A DNA stretch of 64,000 bases from Desulfuromonas sp. KJ2020 (GCF_024197615.1 NZ_JAKUKE010000003.1:1141436-1205435), one strand, 5' to 3'. Shown: positions 17,698-27,137, numbered from the stretch's first letter. Program-made: numbers and translations. Notes: generated from the sequence alone by a model not told the origin.

Positions 17698-19710
17698 TCA
17701 GTCGGCCGAACTGCCAATGCGGCGGAGCCGTTCGAGGCTCTCAATAACCTCGCGACTCCCCTTCTGACGTTCCTCGATGGCAGAGAAAATACGACCGGCG
17801 ATGTTACTGACGGAGCCGACGGCCGTTTCAATCTCCCGGGTGTGTGCTTTCTGGCGGTCGGTCGCTTCGGCCATTTCGTCGGCCATCGTCTTGATTTCTT
17901 CAATGGACTGGGCGATGCTGCGCGTTCCCTGCGACTGTTCTTTGGAGGCCTGGGATATCTGAGCCGCCATCTCGCCAAGACGTTCGATGGAGCCGGTCAC
18001 GAAATCGGCACTCTTGGAGACCTCTTCCGTGGCTTTGCGAATCTCCCGGCTCATGTCCATGGCCAGCGAGGCGCTGTCGAGGATCTGGTTAAGCGCCTCT
18101 TCGACATATTCTCCCTGGGCGATGCCGTCCTGCACGAGCTGCCGGGTGGTCTCGGCCTGCTGTCCCGTTTCCTGCGAATATTTCTGAATTTCCTCGATAA
18201 TGTACGAAATGACCCCGGTTGACTGGGAAGTCTCCTGAGAAAGCTTGCGTACTTCTTCAGCCACCACGGCGAAGGAATGGCCGTGCTCACCGGCCTGGGC
18301 GGCGATAATCGAGGCATTGAGGGCAAGAAGATTGGTCTTCTGCGAAATTTCCGTGATGACCTCGTTGATGCTGCCGACTTCCTCCCCCTTCTGGCAGAGG
18401 CGCTGGATGCTTTCCACGGTGCTTTCGACCGCCTCGGAAATACCATGCAGACCGTACTGGGCATTGGCTACGGCCTCGGCCCCTTTTTCGGCCTGCTCCC
18501 TGACCGTCTGCGACATTTCGTGGGAACGGACGCCGTTTTCCTGCACCGAGCGGATGGTGGAGGATATCTCGGTCATCGTCGATATGGATTTATCCATAAA
18601 ATCGGTGAGTTGGGAGATATTCTGGACGACCTCGTCGATGGAGACGGCAATTTCGTTGGCGGCCGAGCGGGTAGTCGTCACGGCGCCCTGCACGACATCG
18701 GCGCCATGGGAAATTTCCACCGTGGCTTCCGCATTGGACTCCGCCGCCCGCCGCAGAGCGAAATCGAGTCGACCGTATTCCTGCCGATACTTGAGCAATT
18801 CCTGAAAAGTGGTCTCCAGCTCGCCGGTCAGGGTGTCGACCGCCTCGAGCAGGTCGATCTTGGTGATGGTGGACGCCACCTGATCGGCAAAGAGTTTCAC
18901 CGTATCGACATCCGTATCGTCGATGTGCTTGCGGTTTATCTTGTTGTCGACGGCAAAAAGTCCGACCACCTGGTCGCGCACCACAATGGGGCAGAGGATA
19001 AATCGACGCGAACGAAGCTGCTCGATCTGGTCGTATGGCGGCTGCAGGTGATAGTCCTTCCCCAACTGGGTAATATCGTCAACCAGTAGCAGACGGTTCT
19101 CGCTGACAACCTTGTACAAGGCACCGGCCCGCGCATCGAGAGTCAGCGTGATGCCGGAGACATCGTCAGCCCCGCAGCCGCGGCTGGCAATGAATTCAAG
19201 AACCTGTCGTTGGCGGTTGACCATAAGAATATTGACGCGGTCATAACCGAGGATGTCGTGCAGACCGTCGGCCGCCAGCTTCAGAACCTCACGGACATCA
19301 AGGGATTTCTGAATGTGGTTGCTGATCGAATGGAAGTTTTTGATGCTGTTGTTGAGCTCGCGGAATCGTCGCTCGAACTCTTCTTTCTGCCGGGCGATCG
19401 CCGTATTGAGCTCATCCAGATGCAGAGCCCTTTCGTGAATTTTCTGGGAAGTCTTGCCCAGATAGAAACCGAAGGCCCCCAGCACCAGGGCTGTGCCAAG
19501 ACCCATGTAGGCGTACAGCAGCCGTCCCTCTTCCGAGCCGAGAAAAGGTCCGACAACCTGCTGCCATAGAGTCTGTTCGGGATCCCAGAACAGGATAAGT
19601 CTCAGGAGTATCCACCCCAGGGGCGCCAGAATTCCCAGGGCAAATCCCCCGGTGGCGTAAACCCTGCTACGGTTGAGCTCTTTTTCTGCCGGTACTGCCG
19701 TCGTTGCCAA
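17698..19710 (-). CDS. GAF-domain methyl-accepting chemotaxis protein
   Basis: This 670-residue receptor has two closely spaced hydrophobic segments near the N-terminus (about 17-40 and 65-85) with only a short loop between them, so there is no large periplasmic sensor. A coiled coil follows, then a GAF domain (about 130-290) as the probable cytoplasmic sensor, and a long signalling domain with the hairpin tip around EISQKTNLLALNASIIAAQAG and FAVVAEEVRKLS. Methylation-type heptads are present on both arms. The start is TTG 19710, with GGAGG 5 nt upstream. It is likely to feed a CheA/CheW pathway encoded elsewhere; the ligand is unknown. Confidence 0.9.
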   Translation of the reverse strand: MATTAVPAEKELNRSRVYATGGFALGILAPLGWILLRLILFWDPEQTLWQQVVGPFLGSEEGRLLYAYMGLGTALVLGAFGFYLGKTSQKIHERALHLDELNTAIARQKEEFERRFRELNNSIKNFHSISNHIQKSLDVREVLKLAADGLHDILGYDRVNILMVNRQRQVLEFIASRGCGADDVSGITLTLDARAGALYKVVSENRLLLVDDITQLGKDYHLQPPYDQIEQLRSRRFILCPIVVRDQVVGLFAVDNKINRKHIDDTDVDTVKLFADQVASTITKIDLLEAVDTLTGELETTFQELLKYRQEYGRLDFALRRAAESNAEATVEISHGADVVQGAVTTTRSAANEIAVSIDEVVQNISQLTDFMDKSISTMTEISSTIRSVQENGVRSHEMSQTVREQAEKGAEAVANAQYGLHGISEAVESTVESIQRLCQKGEEVGSINEVITEISQKTNLLALNASIIAAQAGEHGHSFAVVAEEVRKLSQETSQSTGVISYIIEEIQKYSQETGQQAETTRQLVQDGIAQGEYVEEALNQILDSASLAMDMSREIRKATEEVSKSADFVTGSIERLGEMAAQISQASKEQSQGTRSIAQSIEEIKTMADEMAEATDRQKAHTREIETAVGSVSNIAGRIFSAIEERQKGSREVIESLERLRRIGSSAD

Positions 19711-19798
19711 TGCGGCCTCCCCTTTGTTCCCAAGTGTGTCGCGGTACTCTGGCTGACAAGGTATCGATTTTACAGGTCTGCGGTCAAGAACTAACGAT

Positions 19799-20887
19799 CT
19801 ATCGCCCCATCATGACGCCAAGGTCTTCGGCGGCCTTAACAAGATCGCCTTCAGGATCAACCAGATTCAGGGCCCCGACCGCCTTTTCGATTTCCACGGC
19901 GACAACCTCCCGTCCCCGCAAAGCCACCATATTGCCGAAACTTCCCTGTTCAACAAGTTCCACGGCCTTGACCCCGAAGCGCGAACTCAGGATACGGTCA
20001 AAGGAGGAGGGCGTGCCGCCGCGCTGTAGGTGGCCGAGAACAACCGTACGTACCTCCATGTCGAGGCATTGACGAATATGATGACTCACAAACTGGCCGA
20101 TGCCGCCCAGGCGTTCAACACCCAGGTTCTGCTCAGCGCTGAGTTGGGTGACCTTGTCCCCCCCTGCGGGGAAGGCGCCTTCAGCCACCACGACAATGGA
20201 GAAGCGACTGCCCGCGGCGCTGCGCTGCCGGATGGCCTGGCAAACCTTGCCGAGGTCGAAAGGAATTTCAGGAATGAGAATCACATCGGCGCTGCCGGCC
20301 AGCCCGGATTCAAGCGCGATCCAGCCGGCATCGCGTCCCATGACCTCAACCACCATGACACGCTGATGACTCTCCGCCGTCGTATGCAGACGGTCGAGCG
20401 CCTCCGTCACAATTCCCACGGCCGTATTGTAGCCGAAGGTGACATCGGTACCCCGCAGGTCGTTATCAATCGTCTTGGGAACGCCGACTACCGGGATCCC
20501 TCTCTCATTGAGAGCCCGAGCGATCTTGAGGGTACCGTCGCCCCCCACGGCGATAAGGGCGTCAGCGCCGATGGCTCTGAAATTCTGCACAACCTCATCG
20601 GATACATCGACCAGAGTCTCCTTGCCATCGATTTCGCGAGGATATTGAAAAGGATTCCCGCGGTTGCTCGTTCCGAGGATGGTCCCGCCCCTGGGAAGAA
20701 TGCCGCGCACGGAAGCAAGATCGAGGGTGCGAAAACGTGGCTGCCCGACCAGGCCGTCAAATCCATCCTCGATGCCCAGCACCTTCCAGCCCCGCTTAAG
20801 GATCGCCGAGCGCACGACACCGCGAATCACGGCATTGAGGCCCGGACAATCGCCGCCGCCAGTTAGAATGGCAATAGTTTTACTCAT
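19799..20887 (-). CDS. 6-phosphofructokinase (long-clade, Lys124-type signature)
   Basis: The enzyme phosphorylates fructose 6-phosphate. The 362-residue protein has LTGGGDCPGLNAVIRG at the N-terminus, GGDGTLKIA (Gly at the position equivalent to E. coli Gly104, the ATP-type residue) and VPKTIDNDLRGTD (Lys at the position equivalent to 124, more usual in pyrophosphate enzymes). This mixed signature is like that of actinobacterial ATP-dependent enzymes, so ATP is the best guess for the phosphoryl donor. It follows the ROK glucokinase gene by 54 nt, so consecutive glycolytic kinases are co-transcribed. A second phosphofructokinase with a different signature is at 45230. Confidence 0.92.
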   Translation of the reverse strand: MSKTIAILTGGGDCPGLNAVIRGVVRSAILKRGWKVLGIEDGFDGLVGQPRFRTLDLASVRGILPRGGTILGTSNRGNPFQYPREIDGKETLVDVSDEVVQNFRAIGADALIAVGGDGTLKIARALNERGIPVVGVPKTIDNDLRGTDVTFGYNTAVGIVTEALDRLHTTAESHQRVMVVEVMGRDAGWIALESGLAGSADVILIPEIPFDLGKVCQAIRQRSAAGSRFSIVVVAEGAFPAGGDKVTQLSAEQNLGVERLGGIGQFVSHHIRQCLDMEVRTVVLGHLQRGGTPSSFDRILSSRFGVKAVELVEQGSFGNMVALRGREVVAVEIEKAVGALNLVDPEGDLVKAAEDLGVMMGR

Positions 20888-20941
20888 AAAGGCTCTCCTT
20901 GCATGAAGTTGAGGACGAACAAACCCCCGTGGGATTGCATA

Positions 20942-21919
20942 TCATTCGCCTTTACCTGAATCCAGCAGACGGTCCCAGGCCATCCGGGCCGCACCGATCA
21001 TCCCGGCCTGGTCTTTCAGATTCCCCTGGACGATTTTCAAACGACGAACCGGAATGGCAAAACCCCGTATTTTCAGCTCGGCGTCTAAGGAGGGGCGCAT
21101 CAGATCAAGACTGTCGCTGGCGCCTCCGGTCACGATTACCCCGTCGATATTGAGCAGATTGGCGACGGCGGCCAACGCCTGCCCGAGACGGCGTCCCCCT
21201 TCGGCCAAGGCGGCCAAGGCGGCGACGTCCCCCTGGCGGGCGGCCGCAGCGACCTGCTCGCTGGTCAGCCGCGAAGGCTCACGCGAGGATAAACTACTGG
21301 GGATCCCCCGGTCGATGGCGTCCAGAACGTTGCGAACGAGGCCGCGGGCTGAGCTGTATTGCTCAAGACACCCCCGGCTGCCGCAACCACAGGGTCGTCC
21401 TTCCGGTTCAACCATGATATGGCCGATTTCTCCGGCGGCACCATCAGCCCCTTCCCAGAGGCGGCCGCTCAGGACAAGCCCTCCACCTACCCCGGTGCCC
21501 AGAGTCACCGTCAGGCTGGAATCAAACTGGCGGCCTGCGCCCAACCGGGCTTCCCCTACGGCGATGGCATTGGCGTCATTCATGACAAGCACAGGGAGGT
21601 GCAGGGCGGCCTGCATGTATCCGGCGAAGGCAAGCCCATTAAGATGAGGAAGATTGGGGGATATTTCGACGACGCCCCCCGCCGAGATGACGCCGGGGGT
21701 ACCGATGCCGACGGCGGTGACCGCCCTGCCCATCTCCCCCCCGCGGCGGATCATCTCATGGCAGAGTCCTTCCAGCCGCTGCAGAAAAGCGTCGCGGCCG
21801 GAAGAAGCGTCCGTCGACGTGCGTTCGGTCTGTAACGTTTTGCCGTCCGGCTCCACCAACGCCATGCGGCAATTGGTCCCACCGAGATCCACGCCGAGGA
21901 GAAGAGGGGCCGTACCCAT
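20942..21919 (-). CDS. ROK-family glucokinase
   Basis: ROK kinases phosphorylate glucose or related sugars with ATP. The 325-residue protein has the phosphate-binding GVDLGGTNCRMALVEPDG, the catalytic aspartate in VLVMNDANAIAVGEA, the glycine-rich TLGTGVGGGLVLSGRLW, the ROK histidine in EIGHIMVEPEG and the zinc motif CGCGSRGCLEQYSSA. There is no DNA-binding N-terminus, so it is an enzyme and not a ROK repressor. The start codon overlaps the stop of exbD by one base. Glucokinase is the most likely activity given the adjacent phosphofructokinase; exact sugar specificity is not provable from sequence. Confidence 0.88.
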   Translation of the reverse strand: MGTAPLLLGVDLGGTNCRMALVEPDGKTLQTERTSTDASSGRDAFLQRLEGLCHEMIRRGGEMGRAVTAVGIGTPGVISAGGVVEISPNLPHLNGLAFAGYMQAALHLPVLVMNDANAIAVGEARLGAGRQFDSSLTVTLGTGVGGGLVLSGRLWEGADGAAGEIGHIMVEPEGRPCGCGSRGCLEQYSSARGLVRNVLDAIDRGIPSSLSSREPSRLTSEQVAAAARQGDVAALAALAEGGRRLGQALAAVANLLNIDGVIVTGGASDSLDLMRPSLDAELKIRGFAIPVRRLKIVQGNLKDQAGMIGAARMAWDRLLDSGKGE

Positions 21920-22326
21920 TACCGTTCAGCACTTTCCGTGGCGATAGCCAGCTTTTTAAAGCCCGCCTGGCGCGCCTCATCCATCAGCTGGACGACCCGG
22001 CCATGATAAGCCTCCTTGTCCGCCAGGAGCACAAAGGTGGTGTCGGCCGCCTTTTCGCCAAAAGCCTGCAGACGCTGCCTGAACTGGTCCAGGCTCACCT
22101 TCTGGTCGCCGATGGCAATCGCCCCGTCCCGGGCGACATACACCTTGATCTCGTCCGGTTCCTTCATTTCGGCCTGAGAAGACGACTCGGGGAGATCGAC
22201 GGTCAGCCCCGGCGTCTCCACGAAGGTGGTCGATATCATAAAGAAGATGAGCAGCAGAAAGACCACGTCGACCATCGGTGTCAGGTCCACCCGGGGGTCT
22301 TCTCTCTTTTTGCGCAAAAAAGCCAT
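21919..22326 (-). CDS. ExbD/TolR biopolymer transport protein
   Basis: ExbD/TolR forms, with ExbB/TolQ, a proton-driven motor that energises TonB or Tol proteins. The 135-residue protein has a short cytoplasmic start, one membrane helix containing the essential aspartate (VDLTPMVDVVFLLLIFFMIST), and a periplasmic domain. I start at ATG 22326, four bases after the ExbB stop. No tonB, tolA or pal gene is adjacent, so the client system is unknown. Confidence 0.88.
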   Translation of the reverse strand: MAFLRKKREDPRVDLTPMVDVVFLLLIFFMISTTFVETPGLTVDLPESSSQAEMKEPDEIKVYVARDGAIAIGDQKVSLDQFRQRLQAFGEKAADTTFVLLADKEAYHGRVVQLMDEARQAGFKKLAIATESAER

Positions 22327-22330
22327 CGGG

Positions 22331-22930
22331 CTATTCCCCCAGAAGGTCAACCAGATGCAGGGAATGCATCTCCATTTCCAGCGCCAGACGATCGGCCTTG
22401 CCCGTCAGATACTTGTGAAAGAGAATGACGGGAATGGCCACGGTCAGGCCGGCTGCAGTGGTAATCAACGCTTCCGAAATGCCCCCGCCGAGGGTGGCCG
22501 GGGTACCGACGCCCTGTACGGCGATGACCGTAAAAGCGCGGATCATCCCCAAAACCGTTCCCAGCAGGCCAAGCAGCGGTGAAATCGTGGCGATGGTACC
22601 GAGCAGCCCCAGATAACGCTCAAAAGGAGCTGTTTCCCGGGCACCGACCTCCACCACCACGGTTTTTATATGTTCGCGCGGTCGGCCAGCCGCTCTCAAC
22701 GCCGCAATGAAGATGCGTGACAGAGGGGTGCCCGCTTTCTGGCAGACCACCAGAGCCTCATCGATACGCCTGTTGCGAGCCAGTTCTTCGATATCTTTTA
22801 CCAAGGGCTCGGTGCCGCGTTGTACCTGAAAAAAATACCAGAGTTTCATCAGAAAAATGGCGAGAGCCAGCACCGAGCCGAGCAGGATGGGATACATCAG
22901 CGGCCCACCCTTTTGGAATATTTCCAACAT
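22331..22930 (-). CDS. ExbB/TolQ/MotA-family proton channel protein
   Basis: The 199-residue protein has three membrane helices: one at the N-terminus (ILLGSVLALAIFLMKLWYF) and two after residue 110 (LGLLGTIATISPLLGLLGTVLGMIRAF and ALITTAAGLTVAIPVILF), the classical ExbB layout with the conserved SPLLGLLGTV turn. It is the partner of the ExbD-like protein immediately downstream. It lies 90 nt below the lapA-like gene in a long co-directional run. Confidence 0.9.
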   Translation of the reverse strand: MLEIFQKGGPLMYPILLGSVLALAIFLMKLWYFFQVQRGTEPLVKDIEELARNRRIDEALVVCQKAGTPLSRIFIAALRAAGRPREHIKTVVVEVGARETAPFERYLGLLGTIATISPLLGLLGTVLGMIRAFTVIAVQGVGTPATLGGGISEALITTAAGLTVAIPVILFHKYLTGKADRLALEMEMHSLHLVDLLGE

Positions 22931-23020
22931 GAATCCTACAGTCCTTTCTTCTTCAGCAGATCTTCGAGAAGGCGGCGACGCCGCGCCCAGAGCGCATTAT
23001 GGGCGATTCAAAGGCAAAAA

Positions 23021-23326
23021 TCAATTTACCTCAGCCGACGAGGAAGAAGGAGGCTCGGGCTCTGAGAGCTTGGCCCCCGCCTGCGCGTTAACAAGCGCTT
23101 TACGGGCCTGGGTCGCTTCCCGCCGCAACCGGATCATCTCCAGTGAGGCCACCAGCAGCCCCAGCAGAAAGCCCAGGGCGAAAATGAAGAGCACGATGAG
23201 AAACAAGGGAATTTCGGGGGTTTCAAAGCCAACGAAGGCCACTTTAACCATCTGGGTGTTATTCAGACTGAACACGAAAAGGGCAACCAGAACTACAATC
23301 AGCAGAAAGATCTTGAAAGACTTCAC
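23021..23326 (-). CDS. LapA-domain (DUF1049) inner-membrane protein
   Basis: The 101-residue protein has two hydrophobic helices (FKIFLLIVVLVALFVFSLNN and IPLFLIVLFIFALGFLLGLLVASL) separated by the short loop NTQMVKVAFVGFETPE, the pattern of the LapA/YciS domain, which is linked to lipopolysaccharide assembly in enterobacteria. It ends in a charged coil. The start is a GTG at 23326 that overlaps the HIT gene stop (GTGA), with GGAGG upstream. Confidence 0.82.
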   Translation of the reverse strand: MKSFKIFLLIVVLVALFVFSLNNTQMVKVAFVGFETPEIPLFLIVLFIFALGFLLGLLVASLEMIRLRREATQARKALVNAQAGAKLSEPEPPSSSSAEVN

Positions 23327-23811
23327 GACGCCCTCCTGTCAAAATGAACGACCAGTTTCTCATAGGTCGCCTGGATGTGCTGGGGGATGACACGGACATC
23401 GGCGAAAACTGGCATGAAATTGGTGTCACCGCTCCAACGCGGCACGATATGCATATGAAGGTGATCGGCAATACCGGCGCCGGCAATCTGGCCGAGGTTC
23501 ATGCCGATATTAAACCCCTGCGGACTGAAACAGTCGAGCAGCACGCCCCGAGCCATCACGACCAGCTGATGCATTTCGAGCGCCTCGGTATCGGTGAGAT
23601 TTTCGAGACAACAGGTATGGCGAAAGGGCGAAACCATCAGATGGCCGTTGGTATAAGGGAACTTGTTCATCATAATGAAGCAGTGCTCCCCCCGGTACAG
23701 AACCAGGCGCTGTCGATCGTTGGCACGGTCCTCGTCCAGGCAGAGGACACACCCCTGAGGTGTCTCGCCGTAGATATATTCCATACGCCAGGGTGCCCAC
23801 AGCTTTTCCAT
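23323..23811 (-). CDS. HIT-family nucleotide hydrolase/transferase
   Basis: The 162-residue protein has the histidine triad HLHMHIVPRW near residue 97, the signature of HIT proteins, preceded by the typical NKFPYTNGHLMVSPFRH segment. The N-terminus contains CVLCLDEDRAND, resembling the zinc-binding start seen in AP4A phosphorylase/HIT proteins. The natural substrate is probably a dinucleoside polyphosphate or AMP conjugate; this is a family-level inference. Confidence 0.9.
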   Translation of the reverse strand: MEKLWAPWRMEYIYGETPQGCVLCLDEDRANDRQRLVLYRGEHCFIMMNKFPYTNGHLMVSPFRHTCCLENLTDTEALEMHQLVVMARGVLLDCFSPQGFNIGMNLGQIAGAGIADHLHMHIVPRWSGDTNFMPVFADVRVIPQHIQATYEKLVVHFDRRAS

Positions 23812-23831
23812 ACAGTTTCTCCCTTCGAACC

Positions 23832-24323
23832 TTAGTTGATCGGCAGGATATGGCCTTGAATGTCCTGGCCGAGTTCCAAAATGCCAACCGAGTGAAAAGG
23901 CGCTGCGCGCCGGTCGGTCGGGCTGCCGGGATTAAAAAGGAGCAGGCCGTCTCTACGGTGATTGGCCCAGTGGTGACTGTGGCCATAAACCAGGCAATCG
24001 AGGGCTTCTCCCGCAAATTCGGCCATCACGCGCTCCTCCAGGCCGTCGGGCGCCCCCCAACCGTGAATGAGTCCGATGCGAAAGCCCCCTGAGGCGACGA
24101 TCCGCTTGATCGGCACCCCGGCTTGCGGGGGGTCCATATTTCCTCGGACAAGATACAGGGGGATGCCGTCAAAGGCAATCAACGATTCCGGATGAACCAC
24201 ATCGCCTGCATGCAGAATGAGATCAACCTCCCTGAACTCTCTGCCTTGCAACCGTTCCAGAAGCTCCATCCCGTCCTGGGGGCTGGAAAAATGGGTGTCA
24301 GACAAGACGCCAATTCGAAGCAT
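23832..24323 (-). CDS. YfcE/MJ0936-family metallophosphoesterase
   Basis: The 163-residue protein is a compact calcineurin-like phosphoesterase: LSDTHFS (first metal motif), LILHAGDVVHPESL, YLVRGNMDPPQ and VYGHSHHWANH supply the metal ligands. GNMD replaces the usual GNCD/GNHD of the third motif. Members of this family hydrolyse phosphodiesters in vitro, with unknown natural substrate. It is the first gene of the run leading through HIT, lapA, exbBD and the sugar kinases. Confidence 0.87.
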   Translation of the reverse strand: MLRIGVLSDTHFSSPQDGMELLERLQGREFREVDLILHAGDVVHPESLIAFDGIPLYLVRGNMDPPQAGVPIKRIVASGGFRIGLIHGWGAPDGLEERVMAEFAGEALDCLVYGHSHHWANHRRDGLLLFNPGSPTDRRAAPFHSVGILELGQDIQGHILPIN

Positions 24324-24463
24324 AAGACCTGTTCCCTGGAAAATTTGGTCATAAAATCTACATCTTTAGAACCAACGGTGCCAGTCATTCTTACCTCTGC
24401 TCAACACAGCCTGTCAATTATATCCTATCCCCGGACGTCTACAGGACCCCCCATTCGGACAAC

Positions 24464-24479
24464 TGGCCAAAAACAGCCA
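24464..24479. promoter_or_regulatory. TGGC-N8-GCCA palindrome, putative activator site (maeB)
   Basis: TGGCCAAAAACAGCCA, extended to a 20-bp palindrome by flanking AC/GT (24462-24481). Its centre lies about 150 bp upstream of the start site expected for the sigma-54 promoter at 24597. It matches four other sites near the DASS transporter and its two-component regulator. Confidence 0.7.
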
Positions 24480-24596
24480 GTCAGGTTGTTTTTGGACGGT
24501 ACAGGAGGCGACCGTAAAAAACAAACAACTATTCAACATCCTTGACCCGGGCGTTTCGCGGTGTATTTTTGGTAGAGCATACAGTTTAAAATAACT

Positions 24597-24613
24597 TGGC
24601 ACCGCCATTGCTT
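24597..24613 (+). promoter_or_regulatory. sigma-54 promoter of the malic enzyme gene
   Basis: TGGCAC-CGCCA-TTGCTT matches the sigma-54 -24/-12 consensus at every conserved base, with the correct GG-N10-GC spacing. Transcription would begin near 24623. Confidence 0.85.
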
Positions 24614-24676
24614 GGTGACTACACTTCCTTTTTTTAAACACGGTTATTGTATAGGGCGGCAAGAGGCAGATTGCGC

Positions 24677-24705
24677 TTGACAAGCCTGCAGTGGCTGGCT
24701 ATGGT
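24677..24705 (+). promoter_or_regulatory. second, sigma-70-like promoter of the malic enzyme gene
   Basis: A perfect -35 TTGACA (24677-24682) and a -10 TATGGT (24700-24705) are spaced 17 bp. It could provide basal expression beside the inducible sigma-54 promoter. Confidence 0.5.
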
Positions 24706-24848
24706 TCGTTTTAATCTTACTAAAGGCTTCCGCCGCAAAATTCATGTTTTTTACTTAAGAATTTCAAGCAAGTAAGATAAGGGAAGCAATTCCACAAAAG
24801 GTATTTTTTAGCTAAACTAAAAAACCATTTTACAGGAAGGAAAAAACC

Positions 24849-27110
24849 ATGTCCAAACGGCAAGACGCGCTGGATTACCACAGCACCGGCCGCAAAGGCA
24901 AGATCGAGGTCATTACCACGAAACCCTGCGCCACCAGTCGCGACCTTTCCCTCGCCTACAGCCCGGGGGTGGCAGAACCCTGCCTGGAGATCGAAAAAAA
25001 CCCCAACGACGCCTACAAGTATACAGCCAAGGGGAACCTGGTCGCCGTCGTTTCCAACGGGACGGCGGTCCTTGGCCTGGGGGACATCGGTGCCTTGGCC
25101 GGCAAGCCCGTCATGGAGGGGAAAGGCGTTCTTTTCAAGCGGTTTGCCGATGTCGACGTCTTCGACATCGAACTGGACACCAAGGATCCCGACGAAATCA
25201 TCCGTACCGTCAAACTGCTGGAACCGACCTTCGGGGGCATCAACCTGGAGGACATCAAGGGTCCTGAATGCTTCTATATCGAAGAAGAACTTCAGAAAAT
25301 CATGAACATCCCGGTCTTTCACGATGATCAGCACGGCACCGCTATCATCGCCAACGCCGGCCTGCTCAATGCTCTTGAATTGATCGGCAAAAAAATCGAG
25401 GATGTACGCATCGTGGTTAACGGTGCCGGTGCCGCTGGCATCGCCTGCGCCAACATGGCCCTCACCCTGGGAGCCAGAATTGAAAACATGTACCTCTGTG
25501 ACAGCAAGGGCGTCATTTACAAAGGACGCACCAGCGGCATGAACGAATACAAGGAGCGCCTCGCCAACGACACCGAGATGCGCACCTTGGAAGAAGCCAT
25601 GACTGGCGCCGACGTCTTTTTCGGCGTATCCGTCAAAGGAGCCGTCACTCGCGAAATGGTGGCCTCTATGGCCAAAGATCCCATCATCTTCGCCATGGCC
25701 AACCCGGACCCCGAAATTACACCCGACGAAGCCAAGGCAGTGCGTGACGATGTCATCATCGGTACCGGTCGCAGCGACTATAACAACCAGGTCAACAATG
25801 TCCTGTGTTTTCCCTTCCTCTTCCGCGGGGCACTCGACACCCACGCCAGCGCTATTAACGCCGAGATGAAAATGGCGGCCGTCAAAGCGCTGGCCGGTCT
25901 CGCCAAACAGGACGTTCCGGATTCGGTGCGCAAAGCCTACGGCAATGTCGAAATCAAATTCGGCCGCGAATACCTTATCCCCAAACCCTTCGATCCCCGC
26001 GTGCTGCTGCACGTCGCCCCCGCTGTCGCCCAGGCGGCCATGGACAGCGGCGTCGCCCGTCGCCCCATTGAAAACATGGAGCGCTATCGCGAATCTCTTG
26101 AGGCCCTGCAGGGACGCTCCAAGGAAATCATGCGGGCGCTCATCAACAAAGCCAAAGCCAACCCGAAGCGCATTGTCTTTCCCGAAGGCGAAGACGAAAA
26201 AGTGTTGCGTGCCGCACAGATTCTCATCGATGAGCGCATCGCCATCCCCATCCTGCTGGGTTTCAAGGATGAGATCGACGCCAAAGTCAAGGAACTCGGA
26301 CTCGATCTTGGCAACGTCGAAATCATTAATACCATGCGCGCAGACAAAACTGACGAGTATACCGACATGCTGTTCCAGGATCGTCAACGCAAAGGGGTCA
26401 CCCTGGCCGAAGCTTCGCGTCTGATTAAAAAGAACCGCAACTACTATGGCGCCATGATGGTCAAAAATGGTGATGCAGACGCCCTTCTTTCCGGTGTCAG
26501 TCATCACTACCCCGACGTCATCCGCCCCGCCCTCGAGGTCATCGGCAAACAGGATGGCCTGTCGAAGGTTCACGGCCTGTACATGATGGTTTTCAAGAAA
26601 GACGTCGTTTTCTGCGCCGACACCACGGTCACCATCGAACCAACCGCTGAAGAGCTGGCGGAAACGGCCATCCTGACAGCCCACAAGGCTCGCTACTTTG
26701 AGGTAGAGCCGCGCATCGCCATGCTCTCCTTCTCCAACTTCGGCAGCACCGAGCACCCTCTCTCCCTGAAAGTGAAACGGGCCACGGCCCTGGTGCAGGA
26801 ATGGGCCCCGGATCTGGTCATAGACGGGGAAATCCAGGCGAACGTCGCTCTCGATCCCGACCTCATCGCCCGCCAGTACCCTTTCTCCAAACTCAAAGGC
26901 AATGCCAACGTCATGATCTTCCCCGACCTGCAGTCCGGCAATATCGCCTACAAGCTGCTGGCCAAACTCGGTGGCGCCGAAGCGGTCGGCCCCATCCTCA
27001 TGGGCATGAAAAAGCCCGTACACGTCTTGCAGCGCGGTGACGATGTCGCCGACATCGTCAACATGGCTGCCGTCGCCGTGGTCGACGCCCAGGAAGCGTC
27101 GGTCTCTTAA
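24849..27110 (+). CDS. maeB: malic enzyme with C-terminal phosphotransacetylase-like domain (MaeB type)
   Basis: The enzyme decarboxylates malate to pyruvate with reduction of NAD(P). The 753-residue protein has the malic enzyme domain (about 1-430), with [36 protein letters not shown], the Asp-rich FHDDQHGTA and the Rossmann motif [13 protein letters not shown], followed by a phosphate acetyltransferase-like domain (about 430-753; [27 protein letters not shown]). In known hybrids that second part is regulatory, responding to acetyl-CoA, and not catalytic. A strong AGGAAGG precedes the ATG. The sigma-54 promoter and upstream palindrome link it to the DASS transporter system at 48-55 kb, suggesting induction by C4-dicarboxylates to feed pyruvate and gluconeogenesis. 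Confidence 0.95.
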   Translation: MSKRQDALDYHSTGRKGKIEVITTKPCATSRDLSLAYSPGVAEPCLEIEKNPNDAYKYTAKGNLVAVVSNGTAVLGLGDIGALAGKPVMEGKGVLFKRFADVDVFDIELDTKDPDEIIRTVKLLEPTFGGINLEDIKGPECFYIEEELQKIMNIPVFHDDQHGTAIIANAGLLNALELIGKKIEDVRIVVNGAGAAGIACANMALTLGARIENMYLCDSKGVIYKGRTSGMNEYKERLANDTEMRTLEEAMTGADVFFGVSVKGAVTREMVASMAKDPIIFAMANPDPEITPDEAKAVRDDVIIGTGRSDYNNQVNNVLCFPFLFRGALDTHASAINAEMKMAAVKALAGLAKQDVPDSVRKAYGNVEIKFGREYLIPKPFDPRVLLHVAPAVAQAAMDSGVARRPIENMERYRESLEALQGRSKEIMRALINKAKANPKRIVFPEGEDEKVLRAAQILIDERIAIPILLGFKDEIDAKVKELGLDLGNVEIINTMRADKTDEYTDMLFQDRQRKGVTLAEASRLIKKNRNYYGAMMVKNGDADALLSGVSHHYPDVIRPALEVIGKQDGLSKVHGLYMMVFKKDVVFCADTTVTIEPTAEELAETAILTAHKARYFEVEPRIAMLSFSNFGSTEHPLSLKVKRATALVQEWAPDLVIDGEIQANVALDPDLIARQYPFSKLKGNANVMIFPDLQSGNIAYKLLAKLGGAEAVGPILMGMKKPVHVLQRGDDVADIVNMAAVAVVDAQEASVS

Positions 27111-27137
27111 ACCCGTTGCCATCACCGATAAATACCG

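Larger units (their letters stand above)
24324..24848 (+). promoter_or_regulatory. 525-bp regulatory region ahead of the malic enzyme
   Basis: No gene is supported here. Reading rightwards it holds a palindromic activator site (24462-24481), a near-perfect sigma-54 promoter (24597-24613), a second, sigma-70-like promoter (24677-24705), two inverted repeats in the leader (TTACTT/AAGTAA, 24751-24775; TTTTTTAG/CTAAAAAA, 24804-24824) and the ribosome binding site AGGAAGG. The leader from the sigma-54 start is about 225 nt, unusually long for this window. Confidence 0.75.

Noticed and set aside
22936-23020. A short minus-strand frame ending ALWARRRRLLEDLLKKKGL before exbB
   Set aside because: It looks like a protein C-terminus, but it is closed by a stop only 23 codons upstream and has no start codon or ribosome binding site. 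It may be a relic or chance.
24397-24412. A possible second activator site upstream of maeB (CTGC-N8-GCCT)
   Set aside because: Only part of each half-site matches, and the offset to the good site is 67 bp, not 64; probably chance.
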